Below are positions 34,426 through 48,698 of a stretch of 64,000 bases of DNA, one piece after another. Position 1 is the stretch's first letter, and every line of letters starts with the position of its first letter. The notes below the pieces were generated by a model. The model searched no databases. It was not told the DNA's origin and was given only the letters and a program-made list of their open reading frames with translations. A program made the translations under genes and the position numbers. The stretch lies in assembly GCF_001039355.2 (NCBI RefSeq), contig NW_019775395.1, positions 11,411 to 75,410 of the forward strand, in the 5' to 3' direction. This DNA comes from Lingula anatina. Its lineage: Eukaryota; Brachiopoda; Lingulata; Lingulida; Lingulidae.

Positions 34426-37096
34426 CGTCTGCATCTCTATTTCTCTCTTGGTTATTTCTTGTTTATATCTTGGTTATCGTGTGCTGTTGACTCGCGACTG
34501 CCTTTTTATACTTTTTCTGTCATGGCTTAACCAATCATTTCACCTGACTGACAAGATAAATTTCCTCATACGTTTAAAAGGAAAAACCGCGTAATGACAA
34601 GCCTTCTTCATATTCAGCGAGGTTCGCCGAAACAATTATGTATGAATTTCAAAACAGCACGCCCCATAAGGAAGTGCATTTTTGTTTTAATGGCTTTATA
34701 ACTCTTACTGCATTAAAAGCACAATGATGCGTCCACGATTAGGGAAAGGAAAGGAATGATGGCAATTAATACAAGGGTTGGTCGTAGAATTAGGTGACCA
34801 TGATGTTCTTGTCTTACTCTATAAACGCATTGTCCATATTTCATCGCGCAAAATATTTATTCACAAAATCAGTTAATATTAAACATCTTTCCCTGGTTAT
34901 CGCTTTATTTAAAAAGGTAGCACTAAAAGTTGTTAATGCTACCTTAATTTATGATAATTTAGAAATTTACTTTTAAAATGATTTGTAGAGAAGCCTTTTT
35001 GTAAGAAATGCACAATGTTTCCATTCAGAAAGCAATCACAATTATTTGAATTTCAATGCTTTAATTCACATTTTACAAAAAAATATCCGTTCAAACAAAT
35101 ACAATTAATATAAGAGATTTATTTGTCAACAAAAGCATGTTTAATCAACCTTTGTATATAACAGATAATTTAGGAAAATAAAATGCCTCGGGGGTGACTC
35201 ACTTTTTATCGTTTGATCGAATTTTTTTCTATCAGGAAAAAAATATTTCGCAGAAAATTCATTCGACCATGAGGGCGTTTCAATACATGTACTTGGATAT
35301 GTCCACTATGCATCCGTTTACGGCTATTTTAAGTTCTATGAAATCCCAGGGTCACTAATGTGTAATCTGGACAGTCGATTTCTCCGTACCATACCTAAGG
35401 TTTGCGTGACGAAAATTAATAAAGTGGACAGTGTTTCCGTATTCCCTCACCCGTGAAGTACTCCATAGCTTAATTTAGCTACCCTTTCTTCCTGTTGTTA
35501 CGCGTATGATTTGCATCAAAGGTCGCGTGGACAAACAAGCGGTGAAAATGCCCCACGATCATTATTCCCTTTCGCTTACTTTTCCCTTAAAAAGGTACAA
35601 CAACGTTTCTATACTGCTGTAGTAAATAAGTTTTTTTCCATATCAAGCAATAACAATTATCTCAATATTAAAGCCTGGCTGTGTGTCATAGTAATTTGAT
35701 GTTTGATAGTCATATTTAAAAGTCGAATAATTTTAATTAAATACAAACAATGCCCTTTAATTAAAAGGCGGTGTAGGTGGCTTGCAGCTGAACATTTATA
35801 AGCTGTAACATTAGCAAAGGTACAGTGAATTTTTCTTTGGATTTTCAGTGAGAACACGCTTGTCTTGTTACACATTTTCCATAACGTATATTCCTTCCGA
35901 GGGAGAGACAAGCATTAAGGAAGAGACCAACATTTAGGCGGATAATCAACACGATAAAGTTGACCCTACTCCCACGACAGGTGAACCGCGACGTGTTTTT
36001 CTACATTTAGACCCCCCTCTTCCTGTTAAGCCCAAAACTGAACGTTCGTGCGATACCACATCTTCTAACCGTAAGGGTCACTGCAGAGGTCATCGGCTTG
36101 TATTTTCCTGTGACAAGCCCTCTAGATAGCGATTTAGGGTCTCTTCATGTTTATGCGATGAAGATCCGTTTGAGGACGAGAAGCCGGAACTGCACCCTCC
36201 CCCTCCCTCGAGTAGCCTTTGAAAATAAACATCTTTTTCCTTTATTGATAAAGTCATAGCTAAGGCAATTTATTACAACAATCCTTATTTTTATGATGGT
36301 CATATAAAAAGAGAAATAAAGATAAAGAAAAAAACAAATGTTTTAACATAATATAATAACATAACATATCAATATGCGGGAAAGAGTAGCGCTATGTTAA
36401 AACCCCGAATTTGTAGAGTCGTGACATTGTTTTTGAATTATATCTTCCTACTGCAAGTGGAATTAATTAATTTTTAATCGTTTGAAAGTAACAAAGTGGG
36501 AACAATTTGTGCCTGTGGAGATTTTCAACAAGTAACGGAACTAACGGTGCACTTAGGAGAGTTTTTTCCCTTTTCCTTTAATGCGAGGAATATAAGTATT
36601 GTATATATATACATTGATTGAGTCAATGAAAATAAAGTTCGGACATGTAGAGTGTACAATATGCAATTAAGCAAAAATATTAAAATCTTTCAAAAGTCGA
36701 AGCCGTAAAGATATTTTACAAAAATGAATGGTTTATTTCGGATAAACAAAGAAACCGTTTCATGACATCACTTGGTAAATAGGTAAATGTGTCCTTTATG
36801 ATAAAAATATGATGTGGATTATTGAACTATATCCTTGGACAGCTCCTCACCTAATTCAGACATCATTCCGTTTAACTGATAACCCTTATATATGACTTAT
36901 TGCGCCGTACACACGCTAAATTTACCTATCAATAAATCAGACTACCTGGCATTTTTATGACATTAATTTGTTATAGGATACATTTGTCACCACTGTGTGG
37001 TTTTTCCTGACTGTTATCTTCCTCCTAAAATTCCGTAACGATGAACATCTTACAGTTCCCTGTCCTTCCTACGAGTATTGGATTACTTCTTTTCCG

Positions 37097-37128
<32 letters not shown>

Positions 37129-37598
37129 GTCTTATCTATTTTTTTATTTATTGATTGATCTTCTTTCTTTGTCCATTAGTGTATGTTCGTGTTCACGTGC
37201 GTGTTCATGGCTGTGTTTGTGGGTGGTATGTTTCACTTTTTGTGCACGCGTGTGCGTACGTGTATACGTGTGCGTGCGTTAAAAATAGCTCACACGAACA
37301 CCTCTTGAAATGAGACTTTAACGACCCTAATTCACACCACTCACCGAATTATTAGTATGAAGTGTCCATTTCTTGACTTTTTATACCTGAATCTTATACA
37401 AGGTTATTGCAAAGCTATAACGTTATTATAATTTCTTAACGTTTATTATGATTTCTTAAACCTTATCGAATAATTATCATTTCTTCCCCCATGTCGAGTG
37501 TCCAGGTGACACTCTTCGCCATAAAAGTTTTCAAGTAATTATTAAACAGAGTAATTTTTTTTTCATTCTTGTAGTTTAATAAATATCATTCTCTACAG
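34426..37598. other. Divergent intergenic region between vWA copy 4 and CUB gene
   Basis: The vWA promoter-side block (to about 35400) is followed by sequence also seen in part behind copy 3 (about 36050-36900), ending the array. After that the DNA is unique, with TTTA and GT-rich tracts near 37100-37280. The 5' exons of the CUB gene should lie here, but I cannot identify them. The frame at 36995 that looks like a signal peptide begins with GTG, not ATG. Confidence 0.5.
34504..34510 (-). promoter_or_regulatory. TATA box of vWA copy 4
   Basis: Minus-strand TATAAAA about 80 bp upstream of the ATG at 34425. Confidence 0.6.
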
Positions 37599-40163
<2,565 letters not shown>

Positions 40164-40823
40164 ACGGATGTTTTTGATCATGAATAATCATAACATCAAA
40201 CCTATATTGATGATTAACTGCAAACTGCTATATTTTTGTCACAAAAGATCCAAAGGACAGCAGTCACATTGTGATTGCCGCGTGCACAGGATGGCGGACA
40301 TGCTGGTTTCGTTTTGAATAGCATTGTCTTAACTAAGCACGCTGACGTAAATGTGAATCTACGAAATTGATGATGTTCACATTTTCTGGATGAATTAACT
40401 TTTTCTACTCTGAAAGCACAAACATGTGCAGATCACATTAATCAGATATGATATCAATAATTACAAAAGGGTGGTTTATAATTATCTCCAGCCCCCAGGT
40501 GACTTTAAAATGACAGGGGATTGCAAATTATTCATCCATTTTCTACGTCGCCTTGGAGTAAACTGACATTCCATCGGCCTATGGCTTGCACAATATATTT
40601 CTAATATATCACCAAATTCGTCTTCCTGAAATAAGACAATCGGCACAAGCTGCAAAGAAGCATGGATATGTAATACAGCCTTCGGCCTCGACGCCAAATA
40701 AATGGCCGTAAAATGAAATTATCAACCACTCATTGTCTTATGCCGTCTCAAACATAAAAACTGAGAGATGATCACTTGTAATGCAGCTGGTGGCAGAAAG
40801 ATGGGCCTATCTGTACAAGTTAA

Positions 40824-41050
40824 GGGACCGTTCCCAGACCCTATCGTAATAACTGTGGATTGATCTATCTCCGGGGGAATCCTCACTAAATTGCAATCAG
40901 CTTAAACGGCTTAGATTTCTGTCGCGTCAACTGAAGCTGCTGGGGGGTAATTAATTATCATGAAAGCCGCTTAAGCTGAAAGCAATTTACAGAGAAACCC
41001 CTCGGAGATGGATCGATCTATTAGATCGATGTAGGTATGGGAACCAAGTG
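40824..41050. mobile_element. MITE family B, copy B1
   Basis: A 227-bp element between TAA duplications. Its ends share the TTCCCA core and internal GATCGAT motifs with family A, but the middle differs. It has an internal deletion of about 30 bp relative to B2. Confidence 0.8.
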
Positions 41051-41160
41051 TAAGTCTAAAATTAATCAGACTGTCTAGCAGCAAAAATATTACTGCAATT
41101 ATTTACGTAATTCATATAAATATATAAGAACAAATGTATCTTATATCGTATTTAATGTTA

Positions 41161-41274
41161 GGCTCTATTCCCATAGATTTTAGATCGATCTATCCCCGCG
41201 GGGAGTCTCACTAGATTACTTTCAGATAATCCGACTTAAATGTCCGATCCGCCTACTACAAGCTTTAAGGGTGT
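41161..41274. mobile_element. MITE family A, copy A4, truncated at N
   Basis: The left half of a family-A MITE after TTA, cut off at the ambiguous base 41275. Its left flank is the same as that of A5, as expected for the duplicate or allelic copy. Confidence 0.88.
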
Positions 41275-41275
41275 N
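41275..41275. other. Single N, probable assembly join
   Basis: Sequence changes in mid-element here, from MITE A4 to a Tc1 family-2 end. Confidence 0.9.
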
Positions 41276-41364
41276 CTTATATGAGATCGGAGTTTTTTGA
41301 AAAAATAACTTATTTTTAACTAGGTATACCTTCGAAACTGAAATATTCCATATTAAATGTCAAG

Positions 41365-41368
<4 letters not shown>
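41276..41368 (-). mobile_element. Inverted left end of Tc1 family 2
   Basis: On the minus strand this reads CAGACTTGACATTTAATATG and continues to match the left 90 bp of the family-2 transposon at 10478. It abuts the (TA)n tract, in keeping with TA target choice. The rest of the transposon is lost at the N. Confidence 0.82.
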
Positions 41369-41448
<80 letters not shown>

Positions 41449-41450
41449 AA

Positions 41451-41482
<32 letters not shown>

Positions 41483-41488
41483 CTCAAA

Positions 41489-41550
<62 letters not shown>
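41369..41550. repeat. (TA)n array with interspersed hairpin motifs
   Basis: Long TA runs interrupted twice by AAAAACATATA-type motifs. It corresponds to the shorter TA tract at 37829-37872. Confidence 0.95.
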
Positions 41551-41554
<4 letters not shown>

Positions 41555-41876
41555 TTTGAGTGGGGCCTACCAGCGTTGACTCTTTGTTTATGATATTATT
41601 ATCATCATTATGGATAGTAGCAATTGGAAATAAAACAGATGGTCAAAATAGCGTACAGAATTTAGCTTCGCGTTTATGTGTTAACATGCCGTATTGAAAA
41701 TCATGTAGATTGTTTCGGGATTTTTAGAGGTGAAAGTACATTTGAAAACAATTGAAATGCTCATGTGACAAAATCCATCATCGAATAAAATATCTAAAAA
41801 TGTAGACCTAAATGAGTACGTAGTAATTCCCTTTTATCATGAGACATATGGAATAATTTTAGATACATCATTTCAG

Positions 41877-43827
41877 ATACAAGATAATATTCGAAAAATT
41901 TTCTCTGCAATTCCCTGTCGGCCGCAATTGCACGGATTACTTAGATATCTACGACGCCGCAGACGCTAACAACCGGTTGGCTCTGCTGGGAAGATTCTGC
42001 GGCACGAGTTTCCCTAACGTCAGGGACCGCTCCACGCAGAGGTACACCACTCTTGTGTTCTCTACCGACAACAAGGCAGAAGCCAAAGGGTTCGTCTTTT
42101 TGGCGGTGAAGACAGGACCACGTGAGTGTGTTTAATTTTATGGACCAAAACTTTCCCCTCCGAAAAGCTTCCATGTATTTGTGACTTCTACTCCTACACG
42201 TGCCAAATTAATTTTATAGAGTTTTAATAGTTTATCTTTGTTTTTTTTTCATAAAAATCAAAGATGAAAATAATGTACGGAGAGTGTGAATAAACTGGTT
42301 TACTCCTTATTCAAATAATTACCATTGATAGATGATGATGTGTGTTCGTTAATTAAGTCGAGGAAGTAAAAGCTTAATTTTTGTTTGAAAATTGCCACTA
42401 TCTTTTGTACTATCTTTCTTTCTCTCTGTCTTTCACTCTTTCTTTCTCTCTCTCTCTCTCTCTCTTTCACACAAACACACGCGCGCGCACTTACATAACT
42501 TTAATTTTCTCCGTAAATTATTTATACATGTCCTCAAAAAAATATCACTTTTTTCCTTCTTCCTCTCTCTCTGTCTCTCTCTCTCTTTCTCTCCTCAATA
42601 ACGTTGTTATTATGACATTTACACCTGTCACACCTGTCACATTATCCCCTATATCCCAGCGCCGTGCTTGGACCAGGAGTTTGACTGTAAGGCAGAGAAC
42701 AGGTGTATAGACGCCAGATTGCGTTGTGATGGAATACACCAGTGCAACGCGGGAGAGGACGAAGAGATGTGTACAAGTAGGCACCTGCCATTAAATATTT
42801 TTTGTCATGAATTATCCTCGATAAATTATCTTCCAATAACATTATAACTTTAAACCAGTTCATTAATAGTAAACAGGAAAACCAAATTAAGTCAATTTAA
42901 CAGGCCCTTAACCAGCAATTGCAAAAGGGGGGTTAATTTTTCTGAAAATGTGGACCTTTTTTCATGAAACCTGTGTTAACTTAGATCAAATTAACACAGA
43001 GTGGACATTTTCCCAGCAAAAAGGTCATTCTTTGGACCCCCCTTCCCCCGGCTACATCAGACCTGATTTAATGACTAAGGCTGATATACATGTGTGTAAC
43101 TGTAAAGACAGTTTTTCATGTATAATGCTGTAGTTTGAAATATTATAAACTCTGAGGTATGTACCCACCTGTCCTCTGGTGTCAATACGGGGAGGTGGGG
43201 GAGGTGGTTTTAAATATTTTTGTCTGATGCCAGCAAATTAGAAAGAAAGGTAGGAGTTCTTGGTTGTCAGCATCCCGCCCGTTAACTGAATACAGATGCT
43301 GTTTTTGTTGCGAGATTAAGAGTCACAAATTTCATGAGGATAAGATTATTTAATACTGCGCAAGTATGGGACGTAGGTTCAAGTTACCCTCACCTTATAT
43401 GAGATTAATTACTAGCATTATTTTAAAGCAGACTAATAGTGTTGTTTCATAATGTGATTGTTTTGCCGAAGTGTATAGTTATGTGGTGAGATGTATAGTT
43501 ATATGGATATTCTAGGTTGATCTAGAGTAAAACTACTTTGATATAATGTTTACTTTTTCATTTTGTTTTTATTTACATCTTCAATGTTATAATACAGAGT
43601 TTTTTTTACCAATCTCGTCTTAAAACGTACGCATGTATTTTAATCATTTCATGTCAAAATTTTATCTAAGTAGTCCGTATTCAATTTCAGATTGGGAAAT
43701 TATCATCGGGAGCCTGTTTCAGCTTGGAATCGGCGGGTTCATCGGCATCGTCTGCGCAGTGATGGTCTTCATCGTCATCCTGTCGGTGACCGTCTGCTGC
43801 CTTTGCTGCAAGCGCGGAAAAAGATGA
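41877..43827 (+). CDS. CUB-LDLa single-pass membrane protein, copy 2 (first CUB exon missing)
   Basis: Exons 41877-42121, 42660-42776 and 43691-43827 correspond to exons 2-4 of copy 1. The visible protein is almost unchanged: CUB second half, LDLa module, transmembrane helix and CCLCCKRGKR tail. Open frame and splice sites are intact. The exon matching 37599-37761 is absent, because the duplicated segment starts at the (TA)n tract that follows that exon. The single N at 41275 and a partial Tc1 end lie immediately left. It may be a real partial duplicate, a complete gene with its first exon hidden at the N, or the second haplotype of copy 1 placed in tandem by the assembler. Coding changes are few while introns carry indels, which fits allelic copies or a recent duplication. 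Confidence 0.75.
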
Positions 43828-44489
43828 ACGGATGTTTTTGATCATCAATAATCATTACATCAAACCTATACTGATGATTAACTGCAAACTGCTATATTTT
43901 TGGCACAAATGATCCAAAGGACAACTGTCACATTGTGGTTGACGCTTGCACAGGATGGTGGACATGCCGGTTTTGTTTTGAATAGCGTTGTCTTAACTAA
44001 GTACACTGACGTAAATGTGAATCTACGAAATTGATGATGTTCACATTTTCTGGATGAATTAACTTTTTCCACTCTGGAAGCACAAACATGAGCAGATCAC
44101 ATTAATCAGATATGGTATCAATAATTACAAAAGGATGGTTTATAATTATCTCCAGCCCCCAGGTGACTTTTAAATGACAGGGGATTGCAAATTACTCATC
44201 CATTTTCTACGTCGCCTTGGAGTAAGCTGAAATTCCATCGGCCTATATGGCTTGCACAATATATTTCTAATATATCGCCAAATTCGTCTTCCTGAAATAA
44301 GACAATCGGCACAAGCTGCAAAGAAGCATGGATATGTAATACAGCCTACGGCCTCGACGCCATATAAATGGCCGTAAAATGAAATTATCAACCACTCATT
44401 GTCTTATGCCGTCTCAAACATAAAAACTGAGAGATGATCACTTGTAATGCAGCTGGTGGCAGAAAGATGGGCCTATCTGTACAAGTTAA

Positions 44490-44744
44490 GGGACCGTTCC
44501 CAGACCCTATCGTAATAACTGTGGATTGATCTATCTCCGGGGGGACCCTCACTAAATTGCAATCAGCTTAAACAGCTTAGATTTCTGTCACGTCAACTGA
44601 AGCTGCTGGGGGTAATTAATTGTCGTTTAGCAACTTCAGTAGGCGTGCCAGACATGAAAGCCGCTTAAGCTGAAAGCAATTTACAGAGAAACCCCTCGGA
44701 GTTGGATCGATCTATTAGATCGATGTAGGTATGGGAACCAAGTG
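44490..44744. mobile_element. MITE family B, copy B2
   Basis: A 255-bp element with TAA on both sides; the full-length version of B1. Confidence 0.82.
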
Positions 44745-44854
44745 TAAGTCTAAAATTAATCAGACTGTCTAGCAGCAAAAATATTACTGCAATTATTTAC
44801 GTAATTCATATAAATATATAAGAACAAATGTATCTTATATCGTATTTAATGTTA

Positions 44855-45069
44855 GGCTCTATTCCCATAGATTTTAGATCGATCTATCCCCGCGGGGAGT
44901 CTCACTAGATTACTTTCAGATAATCCGACTTAAATGTAAGATCCGCCTACTACAAGCTTTAAGGGGGTAATTAACTTTCGTGTCCGCCCAGCTGACAGCT
45001 ATTTAGCGTGAACCCCCAGGGAGTTAGGTCGATCTAAAGTAGGTCGATCTAATCTATGGAAATGGGGTG
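44855..45069. mobile_element. MITE family A, copy A5
   Basis: A complete 215-bp copy between TTA duplications. Confidence 0.92.
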
Positions 45070-45178
45070 TTAGTGTTGAGATATGTTTTGACTACGGCTG
45101 GGGCAAGTTAGAGTGTGCGATCTTTATTACATATTTTCACGAGGGTCGAAAGATCCCGCTGCATTTAAAGTACATTTA

Positions 45179-45436
45179 GGCTTCGTTCACATGGAATGTC
45201 TATTTTCTAAAAATCTATTTTCTATTCGCGCTATCTTATGATCAGGGTCTGTGCCCTGAATATCCCGCCGCGTAATTACTGGCAGCGCGAGCCAGTTACT
45301 TATAGTAACTTATAGTAACTGGCTCGTGCTGCCAGTAATTACGCCGCGGGATATTCAGGGCACAGACCGTGATCACAACACATGCCGCGAATAGAAAATA
45401 GAATTTAGAAAATAGACATTGCATGTGAACGAAGCC
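45179..45436. mobile_element. Palindromic (foldback) MITE
   Basis: The left half, starting GGCTTCGTTCACATG, is nearly the reverse complement of the right half, ending CATGTGAACGAAGCC. The centre is a short tandem of ACTTATAGTA. It is flanked by TTA on both sides. It has no coding content. A 3-bp TTA target suggests a PIF/Harbinger-type helper. Confidence 0.92.
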
Positions 45437-46726
45437 TTATACTGTAGAAGCCATTTATAGTAGAACTTGTAAATAATGTGTGAAAGTGCGATAAGCCAGT
45501 TTGTATGCTGATACACGTATTGGACACGTGTCCCTTATTTTTGATTATCATGTATCGATATCAGGAGTTAGCAAATAAAACCATATGTAAAACACCTCTG
45601 CAATGCAGAATTTTCGTTCAAATGTATTGTAAATGAATTCTCCGCGGGAATCTCAAAATCAGTGCGTAAGGAAGAAGCATTTGGTTGTCATTTGTCTTGT
45701 CTTAATGTTTGACAGGTCATATAATAAGTGTCTTTTGAATACGGAAACTAAACATCACAAGTGCAACCATATTAAAAAAATAAAGTAAGGTGCTTTGACC
45801 TTTATTACTTACAGCTTCAGAATAATATGTAAGCAGTTATCGTGACCTTTAAATAAGATGATAAAGCAGAGTTATGCTTTGCTTTGAGACTTTAGTAGAT
45901 GAGTCAGATGCATGGCTCAATATCTTTTTGGGAACGGATTTTGTTTGAAAGAAATGCATTAAGACAAGACACGCAAGATTATGGAGCATGTCAAAAACAG
46001 GTTTGGATTATGTACATAACAAAACATTGCCTCTAGTCACATGAGGACCTAGTATGGGTGAAAATAACCCGGCTTAATGTGGTTATACTGTACTTGGTTC
46101 CAAGTACTGTACTAGAGTACAGACTTACTCCTATATCTCCATTTTGATTGATATTCCATAACCCCCTGGTGCCTCATTTCCCAAATTATTATTATTAAAT
46201 TCCAAAGGTGAGCATATAATGCCTAGGCGAATTGCCACCTTTATTTATACTGTATCAATATTTAACCCTCTTGAGAATAAAGATGTTTAAAAAAAATAAA
46301 TAAATAAGAATTAAAATAAAAAAAAATTCCCAAATGGCGCAATGCGTCAGAATCAAATGAAATTTGTACGATTTATGTTCAATTTTCAGGCATTTCATGC
46401 GAATTCACATTTATTTTAATGAATTATAATGGCTACTGATATGATTAATATCTGTGATGATGAATAAAAAAATCCTCCCTCCCCCCAAAAAAATAATAAT
46501 AGAAAGAGAGAAAAACAGTCTGTTTCTTATTCACTCTCTTTACTAAGGGTCGTGCCGTGATCTTTGCAGTGAATATCTGAGCAGTATCGCCTTGACAGGC
46601 AACAGGTGCACAAAGTGCTAAAAATGTGTTCGTCGCCATTAAAAGGGTATATCTGTATTTCCACCACGTATTCTAATTGTTGATTAAAGTGCTGACTGCA
46701 AACTTTTGCCCTCAAGCGTCTGAATC
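45430..46726. repeat. Left member of 1.3 kb near-identical direct duplication
   Basis: Repeated at 46728-48025 with only a handful of differences. It begins inside the right end of the palindromic MITE and ends at the single N at 46727. Parts resemble the 3' flanks of the polyamine oxidase genes (compare 46540-46650 with 52090-52165, and 45920-45970 with 57880-57930). Confidence 0.92.
46187..46300 (+). repeat. Dispersed retroposon-like 3' tail
   Basis: About 110 bp running from ATTATTATT through AAAGGTGAGCATATAATGCC to GAATAAAGATGTTTAAAAAA. Its duplicate is near 47490-47600, and an inverted copy is at about 59265-59400. A poly-A-like end after AATAAA suggests the 3' end of a SINE or LINE. 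Confidence 0.6.
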
Positions 46727-46727
46727 N

Positions 46728-48025
46728 CGAAGCCTTATACTGTAGAAGCCATTTATAGTAGAACTTGTAAATAATGTGTGAAAGTGCGATAAGCCAGTTT
46801 GTATGCTGATACACGTATTGGACACGTGTCCCTTATTTTTGATTATCATGTATCGATATCAGGAGTTAGCAAATAAAACCATATGTAAAACACCTCTGCA
46901 ATGCAGAATTTTCGTTCAAATGTATTGTAAATGAATTCTCCGCGGGAATCTCAAAATCAGTGCGTAAGGAAGAAGCATTTGGTTGTCATTTGTCTTGTCT
47001 TAATGTTTGACAGGTCATATAATAAGTGTCTTTTGAATACGGAAACTAAACATCACAAGTGCAACCATATTAAAAAAATAAAGTAAGGTGCTTTGACCTT
47101 TATTACTTACAGCTTCAGAATAATATGTAAGCAGTTATCGTGACCTTTAAATAAGATGATAAAGCAGAGTTATGCTTTGCTTTGAGACTTTAGTAGATGA
47201 GTCAGATGCATGGCTCAATATCTTTTTGGGAACGGATTTTGTTTGAAAGAAATGCATTAAGACAAGACACGCAAGATTATGGAGCATGTCAAAAACAGGT
47301 TTGGATTATGTACATAACAAAACATTGCCTCTAGTCACATGAGGACCTAGTATGGGTGAAAATAACCCGGCTTAATGTGGTTATACTGTACCTGGTTCCA
47401 AGTACTGTACTAGAGTACAGACTTACTCCTATATCTCCATTTTGATTGATATTCCATAACCCCCTGGTGCCTCATTTCCCAAATTATTATTATTAAATTC
47501 CAAAGGTGAGCATATAATGCCTAGGCGATTTGCCACCTTTATTTATACTGTATCAATATTTAACCCTCTTGAGAATAAAGATGTTTAAAAAAAATAAATA
47601 AATAAGAATTAAAATAAAAAAAAATTCCCAAATGGCGCAATGCGTCAGAATCAAATGAAATTTGTACGATTTATGTTCAATTTTCAGGCATTTCATGCGA
47701 ATTCACATTTATTTTAATGAATTATAATGGCTACTGATATGATTGATATCTGTGATGATGAATAAAAAAATTCTCCCTCCCCCCAAAAAAATAATAATAG
47801 AAAGAGAGAAAAACAGTCTGTTTCTTATTCACTCTCTTTACTAAGGGTCGTGCCGTGATCTTTGCAGTGAATATCTGAGCAGGTGTCGCCTTGACAGGCA
47901 ACAGGTGCACAAAGTGCTAAAAATGTGTTCGTCGCCATTAAAAGGGTATATTTGTATTTCCACCACGTATTCTAATTGTTGATTAAAGTGCTGACTGCAA
48001 ACTTTTGCCCTCAAGCGTCTGAATC
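46728..48025. repeat. Right member of 1.3 kb near-identical direct duplication
   Basis: Second copy of 45430-46726, continuing smoothly into unique sequence after 48025. The junction base 46727 is N. Confidence 0.92.
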
Positions 48026-48281
48026 AGACTCGTGTAAATTTACGCGTGCAAACATAATGTCGGTACAGCATGGAAATAAAATATCGCACCTCGTCATCCA
48101 AGTCCCCGCATCTAATATGGTTTTTTACTTAGAGTGTTTAGTCACGAATCATTATACTAGTACATGTACGTGCATTGCGTAAGAGATGTTGCAGACAAGC
48201 TTTCATTTTCCTACAGATACCCCATGCCGACAATCTTAAGTAAATAGATCCTTGTGTATCCAAGCCATCTGTGTGCTCTAT

Positions 48282-48496
48282 GGCTCTATTCCCATAGATT
48301 TTAGATCGATCTATCCCCGCGGGGAGTCTCACTAGATTACTTTCAGATAATCCGACTTAAATGTCCGTCCCGCCTACTACAAGCAGTAAGGGGGTAATTA
48401 ACTTTCGTGTCCGCCCGGCTGACAGCTATTTAGCGTGAACCCCCAGGGAGTTAGGTCGATCTAAAGTAGGTCGATCTAATCTATGGAAATGGGGTG
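48282..48496. mobile_element. MITE family A, copy A6
   Basis: A full 215-bp copy about 200 bp upstream of the first oxidase ATG. A clear target duplication is not visible, unlike the other copies. Confidence 0.88.
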
Positions 48497-48698
48497 CAAG
48501 CCTTCAGTGTGCCCTGTGTCATGTGCTTATCACCTAAGGGTAGGCAAACACTATGATACCCTCAGTTATATAACTGGGGTCCAAAGGTCAGATCTTAGAG
48601 AGCAATTTGTTTTAGCTCAGATCGATACACCGTAGCACAAGCTACATGTACAGAGAACTCAGACTGTCTGAGGATATGCTGTACTAGTAGATGCCACC

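Larger units (their letters stand above)
41551..44968. repeat. Right member of 3.4 kb direct duplication (CUB gene)
   Basis: Matches 37890-41274. Beyond 44968 it continues through the complete MITE A5, where the left member stops. Confidence 0.88.
43828..48698. other. Intergenic region between CUB copy 2 and polyamine oxidase gene 1
   Basis: No coding exon. Contents: the shared CUB 3' flank, MITEs B2 and A5, the palindromic MITE, the 1.3 kb duplication with its N join, about 250 bp of unique DNA, MITE A6 and about 200 bp of 5' flank of the oxidase gene. Similarity to oxidase 3' flanks suggests the left edge of an oxidase repeat unit. Confidence 0.6.

Noticed and set aside
36995-37282. Possible signal-peptide exon (WFFLTVIFLLKF) upstream of the CUB gene
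   Set aside because: It begins with GTG, not ATG, and no in-frame ATG or clear splice arrangement links it to 37599.
41357-41593. IYIYIY-repeat open frame
   Set aside because: Translation of a (TA)n microsatellite.
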